Positions 26,737-34,398 of a DNA stretch of 36,044 bases are shown here, piece by piece (the first letter of the stretch is position 1; every line of letters starts with the position of its first letter). The DNA lies in NCBI GenBank assembly GCA_014323765.1, contig JACONM010000012.1, positions 166,206 to 202,249 of the forward strand, written 5' to 3'. The stretch comes from Cellvibrionales bacterium (GTDB lineage Bacteria; Pseudomonadota; Gammaproteobacteria; Pseudomonadales; GM7GCV1). Under the pieces are notes generated by a model that was not told the origin of the DNA, made no database searches, and saw only the letters and a list, made by a program, of their open reading frames with translations. Made by a program: the position numbers and the translations under genes.

Positions 26737-27138
26737 TCAATCCAATTCCGTGAACTGCACACTGAAGTGAGCGGTGCCCCAACGAGCACACCAGCGAGCA
26801 GCCCAACGAATAATGACCGAACGAACCGGCGGAATGAGCAGGGCAAAACCAACGCCATCGGTAAAAAATCCGGGGGTCAGCAACAGTAATCCCGCGGCAA
26901 GTATCAACCCCCCATGCGCCAGCAGATCCGCCGGTTTATCGCCAGTTTGCAAACTAGCCCTTAACCGGGCGAGCACCGCCAACCCCTGCAAGCGCAGAAA
27001 AAATGTACCGACCAGCGCAGTCAAAACCACAATGCTCAGCGTCGGCCAAAGACCAATGAAGCCGCCCACCTGAATGAACAGCGCGATCTCCACGAGCGGA
27101 ACGGCGATAAAAACCAACAAAAGCAGAAATAACGGCAT
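26737..27138 (-). CDS. fxsA: FxsA family membrane protein
   Basis: A 133-residue protein with three or four membrane helices and the family core LLLLTPGFFTDGVGFALLIPPVR (about residues 84-106). E. coli FxsA protects from F-plasmid exclusion of phage T7 when overproduced; the native role is unclear. ATG 27138 has an AGGGA site. It lies 44 bases downstream of nhaR on the same strand. Confidence 0.93.
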   Translation of the reverse strand: MPLFLLLLVFIAVPLVEIALFIQVGGFIGLWPTLSIVVLTALVGTFFLRLQGLAVLARLRASLQTGDKPADLLAHGGLILAAGLLLLTPGFFTDGVGFALLIPPVRSVIIRWAARWCARWGTAHFSVQFTELD

Positions 27139-27182
27139 GGGTGTTTCCCTCTACAAAAAAATAGCCTAGCGAACGCGGCAAG

Positions 27183-28094
27183 CTACTGCGGCCAATCGGC
27201 AAAGATCTGCTGCGCGGCCTCCACCAACAGCCTGACCCCAGGATGCTTGACCTTGCGCTCCGGCGAAATGGCGTAAAACCGCTCGACAACCTGAGTGGTG
27301 CGCCCGATAACCTCCACCCCATATTGCTGCGCGACATGCTCTTCAATAATGCTCGGCGTACAAAAAATACCGTGCCCCGATTTCCCGAAATATTTCAACA
27401 TGGCACTGTCGTCAAACTCGGCAATGATCGTCGGATAAATCTGCTCCTGATCGAACCAAGATTGCAAGTTAATTTTCTGGTTAGATTTATCGCCACAAAT
27501 GAGAAACGGGTGCTGATGCAGCGATCTCGGAAACCCCTCGCGCAAGGCATGCGCCGCCTGACTGCCAGCATAAAAACTCAACCCACACTCGCCGAGAAAG
27601 TGGTTGTAAGCGCGTATCGGAGTGCCCGGAGTCAAAGTGCGGTCAGATAAAATCAGATCCAAATTATTGAGCGCCAACTCCGACAACAGTGCCTCAAAAT
27701 CGCCTTCACGACACACCAGTTTGGTAGAACCCGGCAGCCGAAAGCAGTGCCGCAAAATCTGCACCGCCAGCATTTTAGGAATGACATCGCTAACCCCAAC
27801 GTTAAACACAAACGGCTGATGCGCATCCTGCGAGCGCAGACTTTGTTGCAGCTCAGCACCCAGCGCGAAAATATCCTCGGCATAGCTGTAGACCTGCTTG
27901 CCACTATCGCTCATCACCAGCCGCCGCCCCTGGCGATCAAACAGCCGCACACCCAAATAATCCTCAAACACCTTAAGCTGACCGCTGATGGTCTGCGGCG
28001 ACACATGCAACAGGCGCGATGCCTTGACAATGCTACCCTCGCTGGCAACGGTGTAAAAATAGCGCAAATGACTGTAGTTAAGCTGCTGCCCCAT
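27183..28094 (-). CDS. nhaR: LysR-type regulator NhaR
   Basis: A 303-residue LysR-family activator. The N-terminal helix-turn-helix reads NYSHLRYFYTVASEGSIVKASRLL, with VSPQTISGQLKVFE as recognition helix; PQTI-GQ is characteristic of NhaR. The effector domain keeps the NhaR blocks VGVSDVIPKMLA, GECGLSFYA and EFDDSAMLKYFGKSGHGIF. E. coli NhaR senses Na+ and activates nhaA. Here nhaA is on the same strand but separated by fxsA, a small orphan and the protease-RimK fusion. ATG 28094 is favoured over upstream frame extension. Divergent from hpf. Confidence 0.92.
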   Translation of the reverse strand: MGQQLNYSHLRYFYTVASEGSIVKASRLLHVSPQTISGQLKVFEDYLGVRLFDRQGRRLVMSDSGKQVYSYAEDIFALGAELQQSLRSQDAHQPFVFNVGVSDVIPKMLAVQILRHCFRLPGSTKLVCREGDFEALLSELALNNLDLILSDRTLTPGTPIRAYNHFLGECGLSFYAGSQAAHALREGFPRSLHQHPFLICGDKSNQKINLQSWFDQEQIYPTIIAEFDDSAMLKYFGKSGHGIFCTPSIIEEHVAQQYGVEVIGRTTQVVERFYAISPERKVKHPGVRLLVEAAQQIFADWPQ

Positions 28095-28257
28095 GGATCT
28101 ACCTGCGGTCTGGCATGCTTGCAAACGCCCGAAGCATAGCAAATTTTTTCGATCTAAAAGCACGATAAATACGAATTGCATTGAATTTACTCCCTGCCTA
28201 CATTACTCACCAAGCCAACCGCCGGTCAACGACCCGCAACAAACCGAGGAACCCAGC

Positions 28258-28605
28258 ATGAAGTTCAAAATCATCCACCGCAACATCCGCGAGCACGGCG
28301 ACCTGACCGACTACATCGAACACCGCCTATCTTTCGCCTTCGCCCGCATGCGCCACGAGGTCGACTCCGCCACCCTCACCCTGTCCGATATCAACGGCCC
28401 CAAAGGCGGCATCGACAAACAATGCCAAATGGTCATCCGCGCCAGCGGCCTACGCCCCTTGGTCATCACCGAAAAACGCGACCACTTAAGGCAAGCGATC
28501 GACCGCTGCCTGCACCGCGCCAGCCAATCTTTAAGCCGCAAATTAAAACGCAAGCAACTGCGCCTACGCAAAACGCCGCGCCGGGCACTTGCATCGCCGG
28601 CTTGA
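28258..28605 (+). CDS. hpf: short HPF/RaiA-type ribosome hibernation factor
   Basis: A 115-residue S30AE-domain protein starting MKFKIIHRNIREHGDLTDYIEHRL. The beta-alpha-beta-beta-beta-alpha layout, LSDINGPKGGIDKQCQMVI and a Lys/Arg-rich end (SRKLKRKQLRLRK) fit the short HPF/YfiA class, which blocks the decoding site in stationary phase. An AACCGAGGA site precedes ATG 28258. A possible promoter is TTGCAT-17-TACATT upstream. It is divergent from nhaR and 47 bases before the lipoprotein gene. Confidence 0.85.
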   Translation: MKFKIIHRNIREHGDLTDYIEHRLSFAFARMRHEVDSATLTLSDINGPKGGIDKQCQMVIRASGLRPLVITEKRDHLRQAIDRCLHRASQSLSRKLKRKQLRLRKTPRRALASPA

Positions 28606-28652
28606 ACCACTGTTCACTTTTCCTTTCCATCCATCACTCTGAGGAACCTCCG

Positions 28653-29228
28653 ATGAAAAACATCACTGCACTGGCATTTCTTATCGCCATAGGCATGCTC
28701 ACCGCATGCAACCCGACCGGCCCAATCAACGTCAACTGCACAGCCACCACCGGCACCGAACGCGCCCTACCCGAAGCAAGCCGAATCTCTACCGCCGAGG
28801 TCGAAGCCGCCCAACAGGGCTGGGGCGAAGGCATTGTCAAAATCGGCAAGGCCGAAAACCCCCGCAAGGCCGCGCTCGAACACCTAGACCAGTTCTATGC
28901 TTTTGATCAGGGTCCAGTGTTGTTTAAGCCAACGCTGGCCGCCACCGATCAATTCCGCGGCACCAGAAAGGAAGCCCTATCCTACTTCATCGGCGGGGAC
29001 CTAGCCGAAGACAAGGGCTTTGCGCTGGCTCCCTATACCAAGGTGCGCTGGGAAAATGAGGGCATTATCACCGATGGCGATTCCGCCATGGCCATGGGCA
29101 ATTACTTCTTCACCAAAACTAACGGCGAGGAGGTAAAAGTAGAATACTCCTTCGGCTACATCAAGGATGCCTATGGCGATGTAAAAATAAACCTGCACCA
29201 CTCCTCCCTGCCGTTTAGCGCGGATTAA
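28653..29228 (+). CDS. NTF2-like lipoprotein of unknown function
   Basis: A 191-residue predicted lipoprotein: signal MKNITALAFLIAIGMLTAC with lipobox LTAC (Cys19). The mature part contains EVEAAQQGWGEGIVKIGK, FYAFDQGPVLFKPTLA, FRGTRKEALSYFIGGD, VRWENEGI, MAMGNYFF and a C-terminal LHHSSLPFSAD. From memory, relatives in marine gammaproteobacteria are often labelled 'phosphoribosyl-AMP cyclohydrolase'; no HisI active-site motifs are present, so I do not adopt that name. The fold looks SnoaL/NTF2-like. CTGAGGA precedes ATG 28653. A strong terminator follows at 29258. Confidence 0.8.
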   Translation: MKNITALAFLIAIGMLTACNPTGPINVNCTATTGTERALPEASRISTAEVEAAQQGWGEGIVKIGKAENPRKAALEHLDQFYAFDQGPVLFKPTLAATDQFRGTRKEALSYFIGGDLAEDKGFALAPYTKVRWENEGIITDGDSAMAMGNYFFTKTNGEEVKVEYSFGYIKDAYGDVKINLHHSSLPFSAD

Positions 29229-29257
29229 CGCCCACCCAACTTAAACCAAGATAAAAA

Positions 29258-29291
29258 CCCGCCGCAATAAATATTGTGGCGGGCTTTTTTT
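29258..29291. terminator. bidirectional intrinsic terminator
   Basis: CCCGCCGCAAT, loop AAAT, then ATTGTGGCGGG form an 11-pair stem (one G-U), followed by C and seven T on the plus strand. On the minus strand the same stem is followed by five T. It ends the lipoprotein gene and, from the other side, purK, whose stop codon overlaps the T-run. Confidence 0.92.
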
Positions 29292-30405
29292 AGCGCACCG
29301 GCCGCAAAGTATAGGCAGCAACCAAATCTCGAATTTCTTCGCCGACCGCCTCCACAGTCGCACCACAAAAATTAATATGCCCCAGCTTTCTACCGCGGCG
29401 CACCGTTTTATCGTACCAATGCAACGCACCATCCGCCGGAGCGCAGTCCAAAGGCGGTCGCTCAATGCCGATTAAATTGAACATGCCAACCGCCCCCGGC
29501 ATCCGGGCACTACCAAGCGGCATCCCAAAAAGGGCGCGCAAATGATTTTCAAACTGTGAACAAAGCCCGCCGGACTGAGTCCAATGGCCGCTATTGTGAA
29601 CACGCGGCGCCAATTCGTTGACCAGCAATTCATCGCCGACCACAAAGCATTCCATAGCCAGTACGCCGACATAATCGAGAGCCTCCATAATCCGGCAAAC
29701 ATAATCCTGCGCGCACCGCCGTAGCGACGCAGAAACCCCCGGTGCCGGGGCCAGCGACCGCACCAGCATCCCACGCTCATGCCAGTTTTCAGTCAGCGGA
29801 TAATGGCATATTTCACCCTTTATTGAACGAACAGATACCTGCGAAATCTCCCGCTCAAAAGCCACCTGTCGCTCGACGATATATCGCTCTTCACGGGCCT
29901 GCCCCAAAAAATCGGCCAAGTCCCGCGCCGTTTTTAGCACCCATTGATTTTTGCCATCATACCCATGCCGACAAGACTTCACGACCAGCGGCAAATCCAA
30001 CCCCGCCGCCTGCGCATCGGCGGGCAAACCGTAGCAATAATCGACGCATGGAATACTTAATTTTTCCAACAGCTGCTTTTCCCGATAACGGTGCTGACAC
30101 GCCGCAAAAGCCGCCGGATTAGGATGCACCGTGCAATATTCCTGCAAGGCATACAAAATATCGGTGTCAACCTGCTCTTTTTCTACCGTCAATAACAGCG
30201 GCTTCCCCAATGCGGCATAAAGGTCGCCAACATTATTATTATTATTATTCGCGCCGGGTTGCCAGCGCACCACGCTACCCAGCTGCTCAACGCAGCGGCT
30301 ATCCTCATCGCCCTCAGCAATAAAACTAAATTTAATGCCCATAGGAATGCCGGCCAACGCCAGCATGCGCGACAGCTGGCCGCAGCCGACAATCGCAATG
30401 CGCAT
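29290..30405 (-). CDS. purK: N5-carboxyaminoimidazole ribonucleotide synthase PurK
   Basis: A 371-residue ATP-grasp enzyme: AIR + ATP + bicarbonate to N5-CAIR. Family blocks are IAIVGCGQLSRMLALAG at the N-terminus, VVKSCRHGYDGKNQW, MECFVVGDELLVNELAPRVHNSGHWTQ and LHWYDKTVRRGRKLGHIN. A run of six Asn near residue 55 is encoded by an ATT repeat and falls in the N-terminal domain. The start ATG overlaps the purE stop by one base (TAATG). It is the last gene of the sbtA-purE-purK run. Confidence 0.97.
   Translation of the reverse strand: MRIAIVGCGQLSRMLALAGIPMGIKFSFIAEGDEDSRCVEQLGSVVRWQPGANNNNNNVGDLYAALGKPLLLTVEKEQVDTDILYALQEYCTVHPNPAAFAACQHRYREKQLLEKLSIPCVDYCYGLPADAQAAGLDLPLVVKSCRHGYDGKNQWVLKTARDLADFLGQAREERYIVERQVAFEREISQVSVRSIKGEICHYPLTENWHERGMLVRSLAPAPGVSASLRRCAQDYVCRIMEALDYVGVLAMECFVVGDELLVNELAPRVHNSGHWTQSGGLCSQFENHLRALFGMPLGSARMPGAVGMFNLIGIERPPLDCAPADGALHWYDKTVRRGRKLGHINFCGATVEAVGEEIRDLVAAYTLRPVR
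30232..30249. repeat. ATT microsatellite inside purK
   Basis: Six perfect ATT units (AAT on the coding strand) encode six consecutive Asn. The unit is three bases long, so expansion or contraction would keep the frame. Confidence 0.9.
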
Positions 30406-30920
30406 TATTCAGGCCCTTGCGGCTTTATTTCGGTTCTATCCGCTTCAACAGTAAAAGGCACCGCGGCGGTCTGCTGCTCTCGCCAAACGTTCAAACGCCC
30501 CCGCAACTCAGCATCGCCGACCGCCAAAATCTGCACCGCCAGCAACCCGGCATTATAAGCCCCAGGCGCACCAATGGCCTGAGTGGCCACCGCCACGCCG
30601 CGGGGCATCTGCACGATGGAAAGCAGACTATCCATCCCTTTAAGCGACTTGCTTTCCACCGGCACAGCCACCACCGGCAGCGTAGTCAGCGCGGCGGTCA
30701 TACCGGGCAGATGGGCCGCCCCACCCGCGCCAGCAATAATCACCTTATATTGAGCCGCCGTACGACGGGCAAACTCATAAAGCCGCTCAGGCGTACGATG
30801 CGCCGAGACCACCGCGGTCTCATACTCAATGCCGAACTCCTCCAGCAAAACAGTCGCCTGCTGCATCACCGGCCAGTCGGAGCGCGACCCCATAATAATC
30901 GCCACTTTTTTATCGCCCAT
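30405..30920 (-). CDS. purE: N5-CAIR mutase PurE
   Basis: A 171-residue class I PurE converting N5-CAIR to CAIR. Motifs are [27 protein letters not shown] with the catalytic His, and [18 protein letters not shown]. The stop overlaps the purK start. The start lies 30 bases after the sbtA stop, with no hairpin or T-run between, so sbtA, purE and purK are probably one transcript. Confidence 0.97.
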   Translation of the reverse strand: MGDKKVAIIMGSRSDWPVMQQATVLLEEFGIEYETAVVSAHRTPERLYEFARRTAAQYKVIIAGAGGAAHLPGMTAALTTLPVVAVPVESKSLKGMDSLLSIVQMPRGVAVATQAIGAPGAYNAGLLAVQILAVGDAELRGRLNVWREQQTAAVPFTVEADRTEIKPQGPE

Positions 30921-30950
30921 GCTTATTTATCCCAATTATCCAAAATCCCA

Positions 30951-31898
30951 TTACCCAAAAATCCACTGACTAATCGCCGCAAAAGTCGGAATGCCAATCA
31001 ACACATTAAACGGAAAAGTAATCCCCAAAGAGGCACTGATCGACAAACTGTGGTTGGCCTGCGGCAAAGCCACATGCATAGCCGCCGGCACCGCAATATA
31101 GGACGCGCTAGCCCCCAGGACCGCCAGCAAAATAGTCCCGCCCATCGACAGTCCAATCCCCACCGCCAGCAAGGTACCGAGCGCGCCACCCACCAGCGGC
31201 ATGGCCACACCAAAGGCTAACATAAAACTACCCACCTGCTTAATCTCACCCAGCCGACTGACCGCCATAATACCCATTTGCAACAAAAAGAGGGCCAGCA
31301 CCCCATTAAATAATTCAAAGAAAAACGGCGTAACCCGCTCCACCCGCACCCCAGACAAAAACCCAATCAGCAGCCCGCCGACCATCAGCACCATCCCCTG
31401 ATTGAAAAACACCTCGTGCAGCAGTTCCCGAGTCCGCGGCCCCGGCCCAGCCGATCGCGCCGCCCCCATGCGGGCCAGGGCAATGCCCACCGCAATGGCC
31501 GGCATTTCCAACAGAACCACAAAAAGCGGAATATAGGCTTCATAAGAGATATTTTGCGCCTCGACAAACGCCACCGCCACCGCATAAGTGCCAACGCTCA
31601 CCGACCCATAATGCGCGGCGATGGATGCCGCATCATGGCGTTTTAATTCGCCGATATAATAAAGCACCGGAAAAGCAATCAGCGGCAACACCAGCCCCAA
31701 GCCAATAACCAGAACGGATTGCAGCACCAGCTGCCAGGACGCATGCTCAGCCAAAGCCACCCCACCCTTGAGCCCAATGGCAAGCATTAAAAAAAGAATT
31801 AGGGACTGATACAGCCCCTTAGGAAATTGAATATCCGAGCGCACCAGCCCGGCAAAAGCCCCCAAAATAAAAAAGGCGATACCGACATCAAATTGCAT
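30951..31898 (-). CDS. sbtA: SbtA-type Na+-dependent bicarbonate permease
   Basis: A 315-residue membrane protein with about ten hydrophobic helices. Family blocks include FLMLAIGLKGGVALAEH, HYGSVSVGTYAVAVAFVE, and near the end SASYIAVPAAMHVALP and LSISASLGITFPFNVLIGIP. In cyanobacteria SbtA imports bicarbonate with Na+; proteobacterial members are mostly uncharacterised. It is 12 bases after a small membrane-protein gene and 30 bases before purE. No SbtB (PII-like) gene is nearby. Its place beside purK, a bicarbonate user, suggests substrate supply. Confidence 0.88.
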   Translation of the reverse strand: MQFDVGIAFFILGAFAGLVRSDIQFPKGLYQSLILFLMLAIGLKGGVALAEHASWQLVLQSVLVIGLGLVLPLIAFPVLYYIGELKRHDAASIAAHYGSVSVGTYAVAVAFVEAQNISYEAYIPLFVVLLEMPAIAVGIALARMGAARSAGPGPRTRELLHEVFFNQGMVLMVGGLLIGFLSGVRVERVTPFFFELFNGVLALFLLQMGIMAVSRLGEIKQVGSFMLAFGVAMPLVGGALGTLLAVGIGLSMGGTILLAVLGASASYIAVPAAMHVALPQANHSLSISASLGITFPFNVLIGIPTFAAISQWIFG

Positions 31899-31910
31899 GG
31901 TCGACTGCGC

Positions 31911-32144
31911 CTAGCCAGCGGTCGGCATACCCGGCGGTGCGGGCGCGAAGTCCGCCACCGGCAGCAACGCCGCCGACCCCAGCTTCTTCCGCCCCCGCTG
32001 CCGGCTAAACACAGTCAGCGCAATAAGCGCGACCCCCACCCCAAGCAGCCCGCCGCCGGTCGCCACTTGGCTCAGCAGCAACGCGCCGAGGGCCAACAGG
32101 CAAAAGCCAACGGCGAGACTGAAATGATAGTGCTTGTTGCTCAT
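31911..32144 (-). CDS. small two-helix membrane protein
   Basis: A 77-residue protein with two adjacent hydrophobic segments (about residues 9-28 and 30-46), then a basic QRGRKK patch and an Ala/Pro-rich cytosolic tail. ATG 32144 follows GAGGAATTC, a good ribosome-binding site. It has no known family. It lies 12 bases before sbtA and might be an accessory or regulatory subunit of that permease. The hairpin at 32171-32196 sits in its leader. Confidence 0.7.
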   Translation of the reverse strand: MSNKHYHFSLAVGFCLLALGALLLSQVATGGGLLGVGVALIALTVFSRQRGRKKLGSAALLPVADFAPAPPGMPTAG

Positions 32145-32170
32145 GATGAATTCCTCGGTAAGGGTTGCCT

Positions 32171-32196
32171 AAAAACCGACCCACCTCTCAGGTCGG
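32171..32196 (-). terminator. intrinsic terminator or attenuator before sbtA run
   Basis: On the minus strand CCGACC, a 9-base loop and GGTCGG are followed by five T. It is 27 bases before the small-protein ATG. It either ends the dinG transcript or, if the promoter lies in the AT-rich stretch 32205-32260, acts as a leader attenuator. The stem is short (6 pairs, GC-rich). Confidence 0.7.
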
Positions 32197-32260
32197 CGGG
32201 CATTATGGTCCCCTTCCTAAATAGATAAAAATAGATATTATTTAATTTTAGAATAGACTT

Positions 32261-34393
32261 TTACTTATACACCGGCATAGGCGGCAGCACCCCCAACAGT
32301 TCCGCACCGTAACGCTTAGTGCGCAGCCGCTCATCGGTGATGGTCACCCGCCCACTGTCCGTCTCCGATCGCAACAACCGCCCCGCCGCCTGCACCAACC
32401 GCATGGACGCATCCGCCAAACTAATTTCCCGAAAAGCATTGCCGCCGCGCCCTTCCACCCACTCGGCCAACGCCTCTTCCGCTGGCTCGGTGGGCACCGC
32501 AAAGGGAATTTTGGCGATCAGCACATGGGCACAATAGGCCCCAGGCAGGTCGATGCCCTCAGCAAAACTAGCCAACCCAAAAAGCGTACTACCCCGCCCC
32601 TCATCAATCCGCGCCCGATGCAAATCAAGCAACCGCTGCTTACTGCGACTCCCCTGCACCAGCACCCGCTTTTGCCACTCTTCATCCAACCGATCAAACA
32701 CCGTATCCATCTGCCGCTTACTGGCAAACAACACCAAATTACCCTCGCCCGCCGCCAACAACCGCGGCAAAGCGGCGACCAAATACTCATCGTGCATCTC
32801 CGCCTCCCGCGGGTCCACCGCATCAGGCGGAATATGCAAAGCCGCCCGATTCGCATAATCAAAAGGACTCGGCAGCTGCAAACAAGCCACCTCTCCCCCC
32901 GTTTCCATTTCCGCCGCCACCGCATCCAGCCCGGTACGCAATTTCAACCGCTCAAAATCGCCCAACGCCGTCAAAGTCGCCGAGGTCAACACCGCCCCCG
33001 CCGCCCGACTCCACAGCCTCTCGCGCAATGTCCCACCCGCCAACACCGGGCTATCGAACAATTCATAATCATCGAATTTTTCATAATATCGCAACCAACG
33101 CGCATGATCCGGCGAATCCGGCAACCTAGCATAACTACCCCACAGGTCCCGCGCCCCCTCAATCCGCGCCAACCACTGCCCCACCAGCACAAACCAACGA
33201 TCGCGCCTCTCCCGCTGCCCAGAATCGCCATCGCCATCCGCCTCCGGCTCCAGCGTATCAGCCAGCCCCTGCACCCGCTTAAATAACTCGGCAAAACCAT
33301 CGCGCAACGGCTCACTAATCGCCGCCAACTCCGCCGGCAGCTGCCCATGCGCAAAACGCCGACTCGGATTCAACTCGCGGGACGCAAACCCCGCCTCCGT
33401 CTCTGCCTCCGCCATAATCTGCTGCAAAAGGGGCCGCAATGGGTGCAATCGCTCCGCCGTCACCGCCACCTGCGCCGCCGCCTCATCGACCGCCGCCGCC
33501 AACCCCTTAATATCGCCCAAATCCTCACGCAACCGCGGCAACCGCTGCCCCTGCTGTTCTAAAAGATCCTGCATCCCATCATGCCGAAAACGCTGCGCAA
33601 AATGCCGCCGCGCCTTATCGCCCAAATGATGCGCCTCGTCAAAAATATAAATGCAATCCGCCACCGCCGGCAAAATAACCCCACCGCCAAGCGCCAAATC
33701 CGCCAACACCAAATCATGATTGGCCACCAAAACCTGCGCCTTATCCAAAGCCCCCCGCGCCCGGAAAAACGCACACCGCTCGACATGCGGACAAGCCGCG
33801 GCAGTGCATTGATACCGGTCGCTAGTCAGCGGTCGCCAATCGACCTCCGGAATAGCCGCATCCCAACTATCGCGGTCGCCGTCCCAATCGCCCGCACTAA
33901 ACGCCGCCGCCATCTCCTGATATAAATGCAAGCGATTGCCGCTCAAAGAATGCCCCTCCCCCAAATACATCCCCAGCTGCTCATCATCCACCGCCGCCAA
34001 CCCATTTTGCAATTTCAATTCACACAAATACCGCCCGCGCCCCTTCACCAATAACGCCGCAAAATCCAACCCAGCCTTTTCCACCGCATCCGGAATATCC
34101 TTATTAACCAGCTGCTCCTGCAACGCCACAGTGCCAGTAGAAATAACCAAAGTTTTCTCCAAATGCCGGGCAATCGGCACCGCCGCCAACAAATAAGCCA
34201 AAGTTTTACCGGTGCCAGTACCGGCCTCCACCGCCAAAATCGGCACCGCACTCAACAGCTGCCGGGCAATCGCCCCGATCATCCGCTGCTGCGTCCCCCG
34301 CCGCTGAAACCCGGTCGCCTCCAGAAAACGCCGATAAGAATCCCGAATCTCCGCCTGCAAAGATTCCGGCACCAAATCCGCTTCCGCCTCCAT
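32261..34393 (-). CDS. dinG: ATP-dependent DNA helicase DinG
   Basis: A 710-residue superfamily 2 helicase of the XPD type, unwinding damaged or structured DNA and R-loops. Walker A is AVEAGTGTGKT (residues 54-64), the iron-sulfur cluster Cys are 124, 196, 201 and 207, and the DEAH box is residues 252-255. C-terminal motifs are GSRSKQRLLDLHRARI, FGLASFAEGIDLPG and LVQAAGRLLRSETDSG. Sequence around RFAHGQLPAEL is closer to E. coli DinG than YoaA. ATG 34393 follows a GGGGAAGGGGGG site; the GATase-HIT stop is 5 bases upstream. Confidence 0.96.
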   Translation of the reverse strand: MEAEADLVPESLQAEIRDSYRRFLEATGFQRRGTQQRMIGAIARQLLSAVPILAVEAGTGTGKTLAYLLAAVPIARHLEKTLVISTGTVALQEQLVNKDIPDAVEKAGLDFAALLVKGRGRYLCELKLQNGLAAVDDEQLGMYLGEGHSLSGNRLHLYQEMAAAFSAGDWDGDRDSWDAAIPEVDWRPLTSDRYQCTAAACPHVERCAFFRARGALDKAQVLVANHDLVLADLALGGGVILPAVADCIYIFDEAHHLGDKARRHFAQRFRHDGMQDLLEQQGQRLPRLREDLGDIKGLAAAVDEAAAQVAVTAERLHPLRPLLQQIMAEAETEAGFASRELNPSRRFAHGQLPAELAAISEPLRDGFAELFKRVQGLADTLEPEADGDGDSGQRERRDRWFVLVGQWLARIEGARDLWGSYARLPDSPDHARWLRYYEKFDDYELFDSPVLAGGTLRERLWSRAAGAVLTSATLTALGDFERLKLRTGLDAVAAEMETGGEVACLQLPSPFDYANRAALHIPPDAVDPREAEMHDEYLVAALPRLLAAGEGNLVLFASKRQMDTVFDRLDEEWQKRVLVQGSRSKQRLLDLHRARIDEGRGSTLFGLASFAEGIDLPGAYCAHVLIAKIPFAVPTEPAEEALAEWVEGRGGNAFREISLADASMRLVQAAGRLLRSETDSGRVTITDERLRTKRYGAELLGVLPPMPVYK

Positions 34394-34398
34394 AACCG

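Noticed and set aside
28653-29228. Phosphoribosyl-AMP cyclohydrolase (HisI) as product name
   Set aside because: The protein is an exported lipoprotein without HisI zinc-site motifs; the label seems to be a propagated misannotation.
31911-32144. SbtB, the PII-like regulator of SbtA
   Set aside because: The product is a two-helix membrane protein of 77 residues, not a soluble ferredoxin-fold PII protein.
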